From assembly GCA_027574665.1 (NCBI GenBank), contig CM050648.1, forward strand, positions 140,058,175-140,122,174: DNA of 64,000 nucleotides, given 5' to 3'. Below, one piece after another: positions 1 to 13,267 of the stretch; the first letter of the stretch is position 1, and every line of letters begins with the position of its first letter. The stretch comes from Rhynochetos jubatus. Its lineage: Eukaryota; Chordata; Aves; Eurypygiformes; Rhynochetidae. Both the position numbers and the translations under genes were made by a program. Under the pieces are notes generated by a model. That model had not been told where the DNA came from. It made no database searches and saw nothing but the letters and a program-made list of their open reading frames with translations.

Positions 1-3000
1 CCTCAATCCCAATCTCCTCACAACCTCCCCTCCCGTCACAGCCCAGGCCTTTCCAATCAGGACATTCATTTGAAAACATGAAATGAAGCCAATATTGCAG
101 AACTGATACAGATTGGGAATAGCCAAGCTTTTATGGTAAGAAAATAATTTGTTTCCATTTTTACATTATTAACAAACTTGCTGCATAAAACATGCTTTTA
201 TTGTTGTTGATGATGATTCATCCACAAGGCTACTATAAGAACTGTGGCAGAAGCTAACGAAACCTTAAATAACAAATCAGATATAATAATCAAATGGCCT
301 CTGAAGTCCTTCATGTTATCTCCATTTCACACTTCAGAAGCATAATTAAATTTCTTTATTATTACTATTATTTTGGACAGATTCAAGCCAGGTTCAGGGA
401 CTGGTTTATTTACCTAATGTATTTATTTTCATTTATAGAAGTTATTTTCAAGTGCTCTAACAACAAATTAAAATTCTCAAAATCTACTGATTATAATTAG
501 TAAGAGCTTGCCCATCTGCCATCTCATTTAGACAAAATGAATGTACAGCCCATTACCAGGTTCATCCTCTGCAAGCAAACAGTAAGTCCTTTAAAGGATA
601 TACACTCAAGATGGACTGAGCAGAGGATGGGAAATGATCCTTTCCACCCTACGCAGAACTTAAGCAGGCCTGTGCCCACCCACAAATCTCCTCCTGCCTC
701 ATGCGGACATAGATTCATTAATTGTTCCATAATTAGACAAGACCAAAGAAATAAATGTCACTGAGCCGAGTCAGTGTACAGCATACATAGCAGAGCATCT
801 CCCCTTACAGCCTACCTAATTAAGAGGTACCAAATGCATGTACATGGAAGACAACAGGCTCTGGAGAACCATGCAGCATGGCCATGAAGAGTCACCTCAG
901 TGGAAAGGGAAGTTGCCAAAGATATGCAAAATTGCTCATTAGTAAGCACACCATACACTCACTGGAAAAATGAACCACCAATTACGGAAGAGCAAATATG
1001 TTTTCTTTATCTTCAGCTGTTTTTGATGATCTCTGACTGCTAAAGCTTTAGGTTTGGTCCCACTGCTGAGCCAGTGGCCAGGCTGTTTTACTCTAGAATT
1101 TCCATCTATTACAGGAAGGACTTGTTTTGCCACTCTCTTTTCCAGGGACAGGTGGAAATTCAGAATTTGACCTTTTATTATTTTTTCCACAAAGCTTGAT
1201 AGTTACCCCCTTTGCCCTCAAAAAGCAGTTAGAATTCATATGGTTCAGATTTTCTTTCTCTCAGGAAACTGATTTTGAGACCAAACTGGAAAGAAAGAGT
1301 AATTTTTATATTTAAACACTGGGGGTGGGGGGTGGATTATGGTGATAGGAATGAAAATTAAATCATTTTGCACAATTTTACATTCCACTAGGTAACACCA
1401 AAGAATCAAAAACTCCAAGCAAAGGATCCTTAATGACAAAATTGATAGGTCAGTTTGTCCCATATTGAATTTATCAGGACATAATGGAAGGAAGAGGACA
1501 GAGTGCTAACAAGTTTTTAAAAGATGTTTTGGAAAGATTAGTTAAATGCTTCCTCTTTGAAAAATTAGCTTCTTCTATTGAAATAATATTCTCCCTCAAA
1601 AATTTTAACTAGCTTTAATAATCTGCCAATTTACTTGCTAGTAAGGGATTTGTGCAATACTCCAATGGTATTTGCGTTCAGGGAATTCAGACTTATAAGG
1701 GCCATATTGAATATCTTTGTATTTAAACTCCTGAGGATGTTCAGACAAGTTACCATTGTGGCACAATTCGGTACTAAATTATTACAAGCAGTTTGAAAAG
1801 AACTGCTCATCTCGTATTTTGATTTGTCTTAATTACTAGAAGAAGAAAACTTTTTTTTGATCTCATGATCCACACATAGGCCGAGGTGACATTTGGGAAA
1901 GGCTATTGAACACATTTACCATGACTGAACTTCCGCATGGTATCTTTCATTTTCCTTCAGAGAAAAATAAATAGTATTTCACAGTATCAACTACAGAAAA
2001 TATATATCACAGTCCATCAGAAGCAAGCCTATTTCTCACTAAGTTTCACCTATTTTATTTCAAATAGAAACTGAATCATTTAGATTTATTTTTGTTAAAC
2101 TCATGACAAGGGCAGTACACCCTGCCCCTGGAGAAGCAGTAACTTTGTCCTCTGCATGGATCTAAAATATGACTTAATATTATACCGTCACTCATGAACT
2201 GGTGGCTCTATAGGCTGTTCACCAGGTCTTTGTAACCAGCAGTTGGTCAGGTCACTGCTTTGGATAGTTTTTTTCCGGATAGAGCAGGCTGTGGGAACTT
2301 GGATGGGAGGTTCAGGGCATGCCAGATGTTTTCTTTTCTCTTTCTGCTAGCCAGGAAAGGTGCAGATCATTAGTAGTTAGGAAATAAGGGTCTGTTCTGC
2401 AAGAATACAAAATGTTTTCCATGAAAATATCCCAAGTGTATTTGTGGACAACTGTACACAACTGTATATCCCAACTGTATTTTGCATTATTTAATAACGT
2501 AATGAGGCTTTTATGATTAGCTTGTCTGTAAGCCTACAGCCACAAGCTAAGTAACAGCAAAGGTAGTCCTGTAAGAATTTTAATTAGTCTGGTAATATGT
2601 ACTTCAAATAAATTGCAATAGAAAAGCCTTTTAAAAAAGTAACTTGGGAAAATGTTATCTTCATCGATAGACAAAGGGGAGGGAAGAAAAAGATTATCCA
2701 GCACTTTATTTTCCGAACAAAAAATAATTTTTAACAGGTTCTAAAGTTATGGGTAGTGTATTTAAATGACAAAAAGGTAAAAAGAATCTATATTAGGTGT
2801 AATGTCTTCTATTTAGAGCAAAGTGACAATAGAAGTTCTGGAGACATATGTTACATAAACCTGGCATCAGAAGAATGAAGTTCCAACGACTGCAATAGTA
2901 CTTCCCTATAAGCTGAGAGAACTTCTTTTCAACATTCCCTTGCTGATAAAGAAAGGGAAGCGAAGGTGGATAAAAGATGAGGAATGAGGACTGAGGTTTC

Positions 3001-6000
3001 ATTGGAAATACAAAATAATTTTCCCTGTTGTTGGTAAAAATGTTTTAGAATCCCTTAACCTTCATCACATGAACATTTCATGATCCATTTGAAATCAATA
3101 CAGAGAAGCTGCCGTCTATTTTAAGAACCAAAAACTTTCTAAATCCAGACACATCACATTGTCCACATTATTGGAAGTGCTGAATTAACACTGTTCTTAC
3201 AGCAAACCTGCAGACTGATTCCTTTGCCTCAAGCAACTTCAGAGACAAATTTGGGAGATGCATATTGATTTTGATTTTAGCACCAGAAGAAGTAAAGAGG
3301 GAATGACAGGGGAAGGCAAAAGAATTTAAGCACTGCTTCACTTTGTTACCCTAGCACTATTTTTGACTAAGAAAATAAATGAAAAATTAAGTGATTGAAG
3401 ATTTTAAGAAGTCAGATGCACCGGGATGTTAAATATAGGTGCAACCTTCTCCTCTCTGTCCATATCCCCAGTAACCACCCAACTGTGGTTATTTTCTGCT
3501 ACCTGTTTTCAGCTTTCATTTTCAAGAAAGATACTATAGCTGCTACTTTTCCCACAAATACCAGGAAAATACAGTGAAAGGCATTCAAGTAAGAAAAGCC
3601 TGTTACTTATACTAAAAAGTATACCTTTTCTAAGTACAAAACATTCTCATTATTTTGTCTTTTCTTCATAAGGAGTAGAAAATGGCTATAGCATTTTCAG
3701 ATATTTTACAAATACACGTTAATATACTCAACAATTTTTCCAGAAGTTGAAAAAAAATCCTCAAAAGTAGTAAGCACCAAAAATACAATCTTGGTAATTG
3801 GATTTTTTTCAAGAAGTGCGACATCTTTTAAAATACCAAGTTTGGAAGGAGCATTCCATTTAAAAATACACTTTTTGTCCTAATGTGATTATGCAATTGT
3901 ATTAAATGCTCTTAGTCATTGAATTTTTTTTAAAAAGAATGCAGGACAGGGTAGTGTAAATGAAACTGGTCTGTACATACAGTTTCACCTCGAAACCAGA
4001 GTATTTCAGAACAAACATTCAGAATAGAGAACTTCACTTGGATGAGTGCCTTGGAAAGTGAAAAATGGATTATTATTAGGTTCTTCAGACATGATGGAAC
4101 AGGTCCAAAGAAGCAGCACAACCAGAAAACAAAGGTTAAGTAAATTCAGATGCCTGCATCATTGTGATGTAATGAGGACTAACCCTGGAATTACTCAGAA
4201 TCATCGTCTGCTTCTCTTTTAATCTAAATATTCCCAAGCCACCTTCAGTGCTGCTTTTCTGCAGCGACCAACAGTTTTATCAGGGATATGGTAGAGAACA
4301 GGCAGAGGTACCTGCAAACAATGGAGGTTGCTGAAATTAGGAGGATGTGAGAAAGGTTAAAAAGAATGGCCAGGTTTGGTCACAGGAGATGAATGAGTCC
4401 ATCTGGGTGAGAACATCTTGGAGGGAAACAGGCAGGAGCCCAGGGCAGGGAGTAATAAAAAGGATAATTCAGAAAGGTGACCTGGGACCTCCAGAAGGTA
4501 AAAGACGCAGGATTGAAATCACTCAGATGAAGGATGGTTGCCCAGGACCTAGAGTAATATTCTGATGACCAGTTTCTTCTCAAATAGGCAGGTGAAGGCA
4601 GTCACCCTGCCATGGTGAGCCCCTGTTGGCTCCTTTCAAAGAATAACTACTGTTTCCAACGGCATTTGTGGTTGCAGGTCTCAGATGGTTAGAGTATCCT
4701 GGTAAGCCACTCTGCCTTATAAGCTTCTGTTCAAGGGATTTCCAACGTATGGATACCCACTGTGGTCAACAAGCAACCCACTAGACAATGGCCAACTGAT
4801 TTGGCCATTTCCATATTGCTCCTGCCCTGCACTCCCAATCAGGAAGCAGGTAAAAGGCATCTAGAATTTGTAAGGCATTTTATAGGTTCAGCAACAGCTT
4901 TGAAAATTTGTTACTAATGGTGGAGCACTTCCATGACCTCTGCTATTCACCATCCAAAGCAAATCCTATGAGATGGTCCTGTGTATCCAAGTCAGCTGTG
5001 CATGTTTATGCACACTTGTAACAGAAAAGTGGGTATTTATTTTCTATTTTCAGATAACACTCCAAAGCTGGCTTCCTTTCACTAACATATCTGTATTAAA
5101 TTTCTCTGCTAATTAAAGAAGTCAAGGCCATAGCTAAGGAATTGGAAAGTGCTCTAATGGAATTACTACTCTGAGGTGGCTTGAATGTCATCATTTCCTT
5201 CTCCAACATAGCAAAATCTTGACAATCACATTAAAGATAAAGAGCTAGAATAAATGCTGCTGGCTTTTTCAAAGGAAACATCATTATGGATATTAACACC
5301 TTCTGTGTTAACAGTAATACATGCATTAAATATAGCAGCTTGAGTGCCTGAAATGCCTATAAAGCATCTGCCACAAGATAAAGTGTAAAGAAAACTCTGG
5401 GCTGAGAAACACCCCAGAGAACTGGAATTAAAACAAGATCTCAAGCATACCTAAGCTACGACTTCCATCAGACTACAAATACAATTTATTTCACTTAATC
5501 TTCATACTTAAGAAACTATCTAAGCTATTTCAACATAAGGCTATGCAGCATTTATGGTTTTGTCACCATATCAGAGCTCTCACTTCATTCACTGTAATAT
5601 TCCTATGCTCCAGAGACACAGTCTTTCCATTTTCTATCACAGCAGGCTAAATGGTGCCTCAGCTTTCCACAGTGGATAGGGAACATGGTTAAAGAGCCAG
5701 TCTACTTGTGCATGCATGGAGGTCTGCGTAAGCACTATGGGTAGTATCATATGTGTATGTCTTGTACATCTCTTATGACATAGGTATATGTCCTTCCCTA
5801 CCAGGAAAGACAGCTCGGCCCTCCTCCCACAAGCCTGGTCACACAGTTAGCTTTAACCCAGGACAGCCAAAGTTTCAGCACTGAGGCAAACAGCACAAGT
5901 GTCCCATGAACCTCAATCATCTGCTAAACATTGTGTTCCCTGTTTCGGCTTTTGCATACACACAAAACCTCCCCAACCGCAGTTTCTTCACAACCACTCC

Positions 6001-7365
6001 TCCAACACACATGGTGCTATCTTCCTGCTCGAGCCTTCTCTGCCTGGCAATTTCAAAACAAATCGAGCATCCACGTGGTACAACTTTGGCAAGCCTTGGT
6101 TATGACCCGGCTGAGCCATCGGTGTTTGCTGAGCATGGATGAGCATGGGGCTTCCTCCTGGAGGTCACTGCACTTGCAGAAACATCAGACACACATGCTC
6201 AGTTTTACCAACAGATGAGACCTCTGACATCAGTTTTGGGCATCTGTTAATCTCTGACACCACCACTGCTTTTGCATGTAACAAATGAATGACAACTAAG
6301 ACTGATATTAAAATGTAGGGAAGACTGACATTCCACAGTTTGCCTAGCCTTCTCAAGGTTTTTTGCATTACAGCTGTTCCAATGAATCATTTTTGAAAGT
6401 CAATGTACTGTCAGGTATTTAATATTTAAATTGCTGAGACTGTTGAGTGGATCCAGAGTTGACATTTAATTTTTTAAAAAGGGGAGGGAAAAAAAAATAG
6501 AGAGAGCAGAGGCATAGCAGTCAGAATCTTCTTTTTAATTAAATGGTGTTATTTAAATAATAATGGTAATGATAATTTGCACTGATGAGTTTTATCCCAA
6601 GTCAGGCAAGTTAGCTGCTAGGGAACTCAGTCATTGGGACAGAAAGGAAGGAGAAGGTATTCAGGAATGATTTTGACAATGCATTTCCTCCTCGTTTTTG
6701 TCTGATACTCCTGGTGAACTTTCTGATAGCCTTTTTACTGTGTAGCTCTACAGCTGATCAAAAACTGGGATAAACAAACAGAAAAGCTGTACAGCAGTAA
6801 TCTATGGTTTTTCCAGCAAAGAGAAAGTCAAAAAATAAATTGGCATTTGAAACATGCCTTCCTGCTGTCTATAGGAATAATTGCTCAGTGGTAGTTGAGC
6901 ACCAAATCCCACATTTACTCAGAATAGTTTTTTTTTCTTCTGAATCTTACCCAGAAGGGGGAACACAAAGCAGATCGTTACAGGTCCCAGAAATCAGGTT
7001 ACTGCAATGCCCTTAGCTCAAGGCTATCCTGAAAACCATCTCTAAGCCACAGCTGCACAACACATCCCTGCAAGACTGCTAATGTGGATGTTGGGAGTCA
7101 ATACCACTCCCAGCTGCCTGCACTTCACTCTCGCCCTTGGTAAATCAAGTCTTAATGTCAAGTACACAAAGACATAATAGTACCTACATGCCTTAGAGTG
7201 GCTGACAGAAAAAGGGCTCACAACAGGCAGAAACAAGCAACTTTCAAACAAACTTTCCAAATAACATGATTATTTCCATAGAGTGACAGACAAAGGGGAC
7301 AAGAATAAAGAAAGGGAGTGAGCACTCAAAGTAATGGAACATCAACAGCAGATGGTTTTACATAA

Positions 7366-7370
7366 CTGGC
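7366..7370. repeat. Target-site duplication, left copy
   Basis: The five bases ctggc immediately precede the LTR end tgtggtagg. They pair with ctagc at 8060-8064, with one mismatch. Confidence 0.6.
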
Positions 7371-8059
7371 TGTGGTAGGCTGACCCAGGGGGCAGGGAGG
7401 AGCAGGTGCCCACCTAAGCTGCTCTGTCATTTCCCTTCTCAGCTGGCCAGGGGAGAGAAAATATAACAAAAGGTTCATGGTTCAAGACAAGGACAGGGAG
7501 AGATCAACTCACCACTTACCATCGCAGGCAGAACAGACTTGACTTGGGGAAAATTAATTTAATTTATTACTAATCAAATTACTAATTAAATCAGAGTAGG
7601 ATAATGAGAAATAAAATCAAGTCTTAAACCACCTTCCCCCCACCCCTCCTATTTTCCTGGGCTCATTCCGGGAATGACTCCACCATGACCCTCCATGGCT
7701 GCAGGGCACAGCCAGCCTCACCATGGGTTGCACCACTGGCTGCTGGGGATCTCTGCTCTGGTGTCTGGAGCACCTCCTGTCCCCCTTCTCACTGATCTTG
7801 GGGTTTGAGAAGTCTTTTCTCTCAGATAGTCTCACTCCACTCTCTGGCTGCAATTGCTGAGTTCTGTCCCCCTAAATACGTTATCCCAGAGGTGCTACCA
7901 CCATCTCTGATGGGCTTGGCCTTGGCCAGTGGTGGGTCCATCTTGGAACCAGCTGACATTGGCTCTGTTGGACACAGGGGAAGCTTCCAGCAGCTTCTCA
8001 AAAAAGCCACCCCTGTAGCCACCCCCACTACCAAAACCCTGCCACACAAACCCAGTACA
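7371..8059 (-). mobile_element. Solo LTR of an avian endogenous retrovirus
   Basis: This 689-base element reads on the minus strand from TGTACTGGGTTTG to CCTACCACA, the TG...CA ends expected of an LTR. It is flanked by a 5-base direct repeat, ctggc on the left and ctagc on the right, differing at one base. The text, including the part around the phrase 'ggtgggtccatcttggaacc', matches a long terminal repeat I recall from many bird genomes. An AATAAA in the LTR sense direction (complement of 7563-7568) could be its polyadenylation signal. No primer-binding site, gag, pol or env sequence lies beside it, so it is a solo LTR left by recombination between the two ends. A 5-base target repeat suggests an ERVL-like group, but this is not firm. 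Confidence 0.82.
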
Positions 8060-8064
8060 CTAGC
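8060..8064. repeat. Target-site duplication, right copy
   Basis: The five bases ctagc immediately follow the LTR end cccagtaca. They pair with ctggc at 7366-7370; the single difference indicates some age. Confidence 0.6.
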
Positions 8065-8725
8065 AAAAAGGGAAAAGTAAAGAAAAAACAATCCCCTCGT
8101 GAAAGGGACTAAAATGTTGCTGATTAAAGTCTCAGTTTAAAAGTGGATGCACTGTGGGAAACTTAATAGCTCAAAAGAAGAAAAATGTCAGGATGCAAAG
8201 TCTTTCATCTCTCCATCCTCAGTCTCTGCTATGTGCTGGTGAGTAAATCTATATTCCTCCCCAGGTTCAAATAGAGGCAAAACACACTGAAACCCAAACC
8301 TTCTTCTTATTACCTGAGCCTGAACATCCAACTCATTTGCAAATCTTCCTAACTCAAATCCCCCCAGAGGACATAATTGCAATAATATGATAATCACGTT
8401 CACAAGACTTACCTTAATAGTAGTTTAATGTTCATCTAAGAAATGATACCCCTGTTAAAGTAACTTGCAACTGCTTGCCTACATTTCCTCGCCTAAATAT
8501 CTCACAATTAACTTCTGGACCCAGAATTAGTAGGCTGTCTGTTAGAACATATTTGGATATGTGCATAAAAGCATCTGCTAATTTCCCACCATTTCAGACT
8601 TTAACCAGAAACAAGCTAAGAAGTCACAGTAATAGTGGTCCACTGCTGACTGTGAAGTACCAGACTCAAAGATGTGCTTACACAAAACCCCACACAACCC
8701 AAAGCTCCGGAGTGGAATGAGCGAA

Positions 8726-8811
8726 GGGATTAAAACCACAAGGTCAAGGAATAAAACTTGTGATGGGATTAGAACCATGAGATCAGGGACTAAACTTTTC
8801 AAGGAGATTAA
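8726..8811 (+). repeat. Degenerate 39-bp minisatellite, left part
   Basis: Two adjacent 39-base units, 8726-8764 and 8765-8803, both begin gggatta and share the order 'gggatta-aacca-gatca/ggtca-aggga/aggaa-taaac'. A third unit starts at 8804 (gagattaaag) and is cut by the CR1. Each unit itself looks like a 21 plus 18 base dimer, each half starting with a gg-attaaa-type motif. Confidence 0.7.
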
Positions 8812-9535
8812 AGTTTTGTTTAATATCTTTATCAGTGATTGGGGGGTGGAACTAGATGATCTTTAAGGTCCTTTCCAACTCAAACCATTCTGTGATTCTA
8901 TGATCTGGAAGAGGGAATCAAGTGCAGCCTCAGTAAGTTTGCAGAAGACACCAAGCTGGGCGGGAGCGTTGATGTGCCTGAGGGCTCTCCAGAGGGGTCT
9001 GAACAAGCTGGATCAATGAGCTGAGGTCAACTGTATGAGATTCAACAAGGGCAAGTGCCAGGTCCTGCACTTGAGTCACAGCAACCCTCTGCAACACTAC
9101 AGGCTTGGTGATGAGGGGCTGGAAAAGTGCCTGGTGGACAAGGGTCTGGGAGGGCTGGTCGACAGCCAGCAGAATATAAACTGGCAGTGTGCCCAGGTGG
9201 CCAAGAAGGCCAATGGCATCCTGTTCTGCATCAGGAACAGTGTGGCCAGCAGGACTAGGGCAGTGACTGTCCCCCTGTACTCAGCACTGGTGAGGCTGCA
9301 CCTCAGGAGAGGTTTAGATTGGAGTCTATGAAAAATTTCTTCACCAAAAGGGTTGTCAGGCATTGGAACAGGCTACCCAGGGAAGTGGTTGAGCCACCAC
9401 CTCTGGGGGTGTTTAAAAGATGTATAGATGTGGTGCTTAGGGTGATGGTTTAGTGGTGGACTTGGAGTGTTCAAGTAACGGTTGGACTTGATGATCTTAA
9501 AGGTCTTTTACAATCTAAACGATTCTATGATTCTA
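8812..9535 (+). mobile_element. CR1 LINE fragment, plus orientation, with internal deletion
   Basis: This is a 5'-truncated CR1 retrotransposon copy. It starts in the reverse-transcriptase region (agttttgtttaatatcttta), continues through the segment with 'caagtgccaggtcctgcact', and ends with the CR1 tail 'gatgatcttaaaggtctttt' followed by gattctatgattct. Compared with the CR1 consensus I remember, about 300 bases are missing near 9304-9306, where 'ggctgcacctca' is joined directly to 'ggagaggtttagattgg'. A second, tiny CR1 tail interrupts it at 8840-8904. The reading frame is broken many times, so it cannot act on its own. Confidence 0.93.
8840..8904 (+). mobile_element. Nested 61-bp CR1 3' tail inside the larger CR1
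   Basis: The host CR1 reads '...atctttatcagtgat', then a separate CR1 3' end (gtggaactagatgatcttta ... ccattctgtgattcta), then resumes at ctggaagagggaatc. The host sequence is uninterrupted if 8840-8904 is removed. The four bases tgat occur at both edges (8836-8839 and 8901-8904), consistent with a short target duplication, although CR1 tails naturally end in tgat, which weakens this. The insert belongs to a different CR1 subfamily from its host, to judge from the tail text. Confidence 0.8.
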
Positions 9536-9580
9536 AAAGTACGAGGTCAAAGAACCAAAGAATTGAGGGATTAAAATTGT
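9536..9580 (+). repeat. Degenerate 39-bp minisatellite, right part
   Basis: Just after the CR1 tail, 'acgaggtcaaagaaccaaag' followed by 'gagggattaaaattg' repeats the order seen at 8740-8780 (ggtcaaggaataaaac, then gggattagaacc). The CR1 therefore appears to have inserted into a pre-existing small array. Confidence 0.55.
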
Positions 9581-10481
9581 TCCCTGGCTCTTCTTCCCAT
9601 GCTTCTTCCCTGAAGCACTTTCTCTTGTACGGTTCAAAACAAAAATGCTACAAAGACAGCAGGAAGCAAGAAAATCTGAGCAGTGGCAGTTGCAATCACA
9701 AGGCAACATACTTCTTACCCAGGTGGTTTCTTTAGCTGAGATGATGCTGAGCATACCAACATGCTGAGAACACACGTAGAAATACCAACTTTCTTTACTG
9801 ATTGGGGAACATAAATAACTTTTTGTCAGTGAACATTATGACACACCGCATACTTGGGTGTAATTAGTGAAATCTTGAGAATGCCTGAAATGATTAAACT
9901 GTTCTCCAAGTGACCACAGGCAGCGCACCTTTGCCTGGCCCTCAAACAAACTGAAAAGGTCTGTCACAGTCTGGCTCCTCTCTGCTGTTCTTCCACAAAG
10001 ACCTTTAACTCCAAATGTTTAGAACAAATTTAATTAGAGTGAAAAAGCAGGGTTCATGTACTGTGCCAAAGTCATCACATTTTACTGTATATTTAAATTT
10101 TCAAGAGACGATAAAACTACCTTGCAGTTTATGAGTTTCCTAACGACCTTGTTTCTCTGTGTAGTCCTGCTGAACAAACAAACTCTGTCACATGCCGCAG
10201 CCTCTGTACATCACGGAAGAAGTCCAACTTTACAGCAAAGTGACTTAGCGACCGCCCTTTCTATGACCACAAACTTATTAAAAAAAATAATTTCTTCAAG
10301 GTCCGCACGTGGTTGTTTAACTTTACATTATGAAGTACTCCCCTGCCTCGTCCAGGAGATTCAAGCACTAGACGTCTGAAACATCATTACTTTGAAATGA
10401 AATAGGGCATTTACTTTAATCAATGGCTCTTCCAATGGACTGAGCCAGGAAAGACATCCCACACGGGAAGCTGCCACCAAG

Positions 10482-10502
10482 ACGGTGCTGTAGTAGCACC
10501 GT
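10482..10502. repeat. Perfect 8-bp inverted repeat, 5-base spacer
   Basis: acggtgct, spacer gtagt, then agcaccgt form an exact hairpin. No surrounding tRNA, microRNA-length stem or other context was seen, so function is unknown and chance is quite possible. Confidence 0.5.
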
Positions 10503-11067
10503 ATGCTGTGGTGAGGAGTCCCTCTTATAAATGGTACCTTCAGGCAGCAGCAAGTCTCAAGTGACACAACACTTTCCAAAAGTTATTTTTGTTTATTCCC
10601 ATGAGGATTCAGCTGATCACCATTTTCCATATTGCATCTCAGCACATAAGGGGAAAAAAGAAAAGGTAGATCCAACTGCTCTGTGGGTGGGTAATTCAGT
10701 ATGGAGACCGTCTGTTGAAGGCTGACTCTGGTCTTATCCCCAACAACCTCACACCATTACAATCTGATTACACATCTCAAGTATTCTTTCTTGATTATTT
10801 TAGACCTAGAATTTCCTGCACTGTAAATCACAATGATAATCCTTCATTTTTATGATTGGAATTTATTTATCAGAAAAAATCTTGACATTACAGAAAGCTA
10901 GTTGCTTAGAGGAAGTGAAATCACAGTAGCCTAAGTCTCCTGAATCAAGTTTGGGGTTTTGCTTTATTTCTTGATTCTTTGTCAAGCACATTTAGTCTTG
11001 GCAGGTTGAAAAATGATTTGGTGGTAGGGAAGTAATCATGTACTCAAGCTATTATATGCTGGTTAAC

Positions 11068-11083
11068 AAAAAAAAAAAAAAAA
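11068..11083 (+). repeat. Poly-A run, 16 bases
   Basis: An uninterrupted A homopolymer in the intron. No LINE or retrogene body is recognisable before it. Confidence 0.95.
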
Positions 11084-13267
11084 TCATGTAATTTTCCTTA
11101 CTATTGAAAATATGCACACATTTGCAGGGAACTAGCTGTAATATTTGTACAAATAAATGGTGGTTTATGTTTATTGCTGCAACTCAATTCAATATGCAGC
11201 ATAACACAGTGCAAGGTGAATAATGACATTCAAGTAAGAAAAACTTGATTGTATTTCTTACAAGTGAAGAAAGTACATAGAATACTAGGAAAGTCATTTA
11301 CATGAAGTTTGGTAATTCAGGGCTCAATTCAAATTGAAAAAAGAATGGTTTTCATTTTATTTGAAACAAGTAGGTTTTGCTGGATTATGATTGTACTGAT
11401 TGTGTCTTCTGAAGGTGCAACCCAGGGGACAAACCATGGGTATTCCCTCTACAAGAGGCAAACCACGCTTCTTCATACAGGTACTTGTGGCAGGTTTCAT
11501 GCCTCTACTCTTACACCTTTGAAATGTATTTATATAACAATATAATCAAAAGCTTCCATACTTCTATAATTTTAAACTAGCCTCCAGCTTAAAAACCACT
11601 CATTTCCCATGATCTAACATAGCTGGTGCCAAGTCTGCCCGTGAGACTGACTGTGGCTATTACAGGATCTATTATAGGAGCACAGTTAAACTCTAACAAA
11701 GCAATGCTGTAGTGAAGTTACACACTATCACCAAGTGCCAAATATATACAAATTATCCTGCAAGCCAGAGTTAAATACTTTTGCAGGGAAATAAATCACC
11801 TGGACAGCACATGAACAAGTTACAGGCGACTGTGCGCAGCATCCGCACGGAGTTGTGTACGGTAACACTCGTCAGAACTGATTAAGTTAATGGGGTTTGG
11901 GAGCAGCATTATCTGAGTTGCTCTGCCGAATCAAAATGATATTATCAATTTTGCATTCACTCTCAAGGTACTTATTGGCTCCCTCGTAAGCTGTTCTCCC
12001 AAGCACATGGAAGCGTCAACTGCCCCACTTCCCCGCAGGAATTAGGTTAGTGGTTATTGTGTAAAGCAGCACACTCTGCTCTCAGTCGTATTTACCATTT
12101 CTTAGGAGATTACCGAGTAACAAAGGAATACACAGGCAAGACAGGAATTTATCACCACTCCACACATCTGCTAAAGGAGCCAAACAACAGCTCTTAATTT
12201 CTGTGCGTGACTTGTGCGATATGGTTAAAATGAAGCTATTGATTGAGAACGTGCTATCAGCAGACGGCACTGTGCAACTCAAGGCATGTTTTAAAGAGAG
12301 GATAGAATAAGGCAGGTTTTCGGTGACTTCGAACTACTTCAATTTTAAAGTTTCTCAGTGCTCAGAGTAATCTCTCTGGATCACATATTTATATCAAACC
12401 TGATCCAACTCAAACTGTTGCAACTACAGGCTGCATTGGTATATATGGAGTAAGCACACTTCAGATGTGACCAAACTGGACTCACTTGAAGGTTTAAATT
12501 ATTTTAGGCAAAGTGCTCTCATCAGAGAAAGCACAATTACACCAACTAATAGAGCCCGCTAGTGGTGACAGGCTGCGTGTAAATCTACAGACTGGGAAAA
12601 GAAAGATTCGCCTACGATTGAAGGAATGATAAAGTAGAGCAATTATAAAAACAAAGCATTCAGACACACAGAGCAAGTTTATATATAAATTCACACCCAC
12701 GTGCACTCAATGTACATACAAAGAGAAACAGTCCTTTTTACTTTCTCCTCCTTCTTTTTCCATAAAAATACACTATTTCAGTTCCATAAACCACAGTGAC
12801 AAAATATTTACTGGCAATGTAAAAACTACCATGCTTCATGAGGCGATTTTATCTAAGTACAGCTGCATTGTTCTTACAAAGCTCTACCTGTGTTTCTAAG
12901 GAAATGTGGGATACAGATATCTACATTTAAGTTGATTTTATAATAAGAATTTAAGGAAACAGTTTTATCTCATTTTAAAGTGTAGACACCTACAATGGTT
13001 TTGAAGAACTGTGCTTCAAAAGTGCCTATTTCTTCCAAATAATTCTGAAAGAAACCTAAAGGAGCCTAGGAAAGACAGTAATTTTTTTATATCATACTCG
13101 TCTTAAGTTAGGCAAGACGAATTCTATCCAAGGGAACCATTTTTAAAAAATTCTGGGCCACGCACTAAGATTAATACTCATTTATGAGAAACAATGTGCT
13201 TTTTTAAGATGATAGAGAATCCAAGATTATGTCTCCCCATGATACTGCCTTTTAGTAGTAAAGTATG

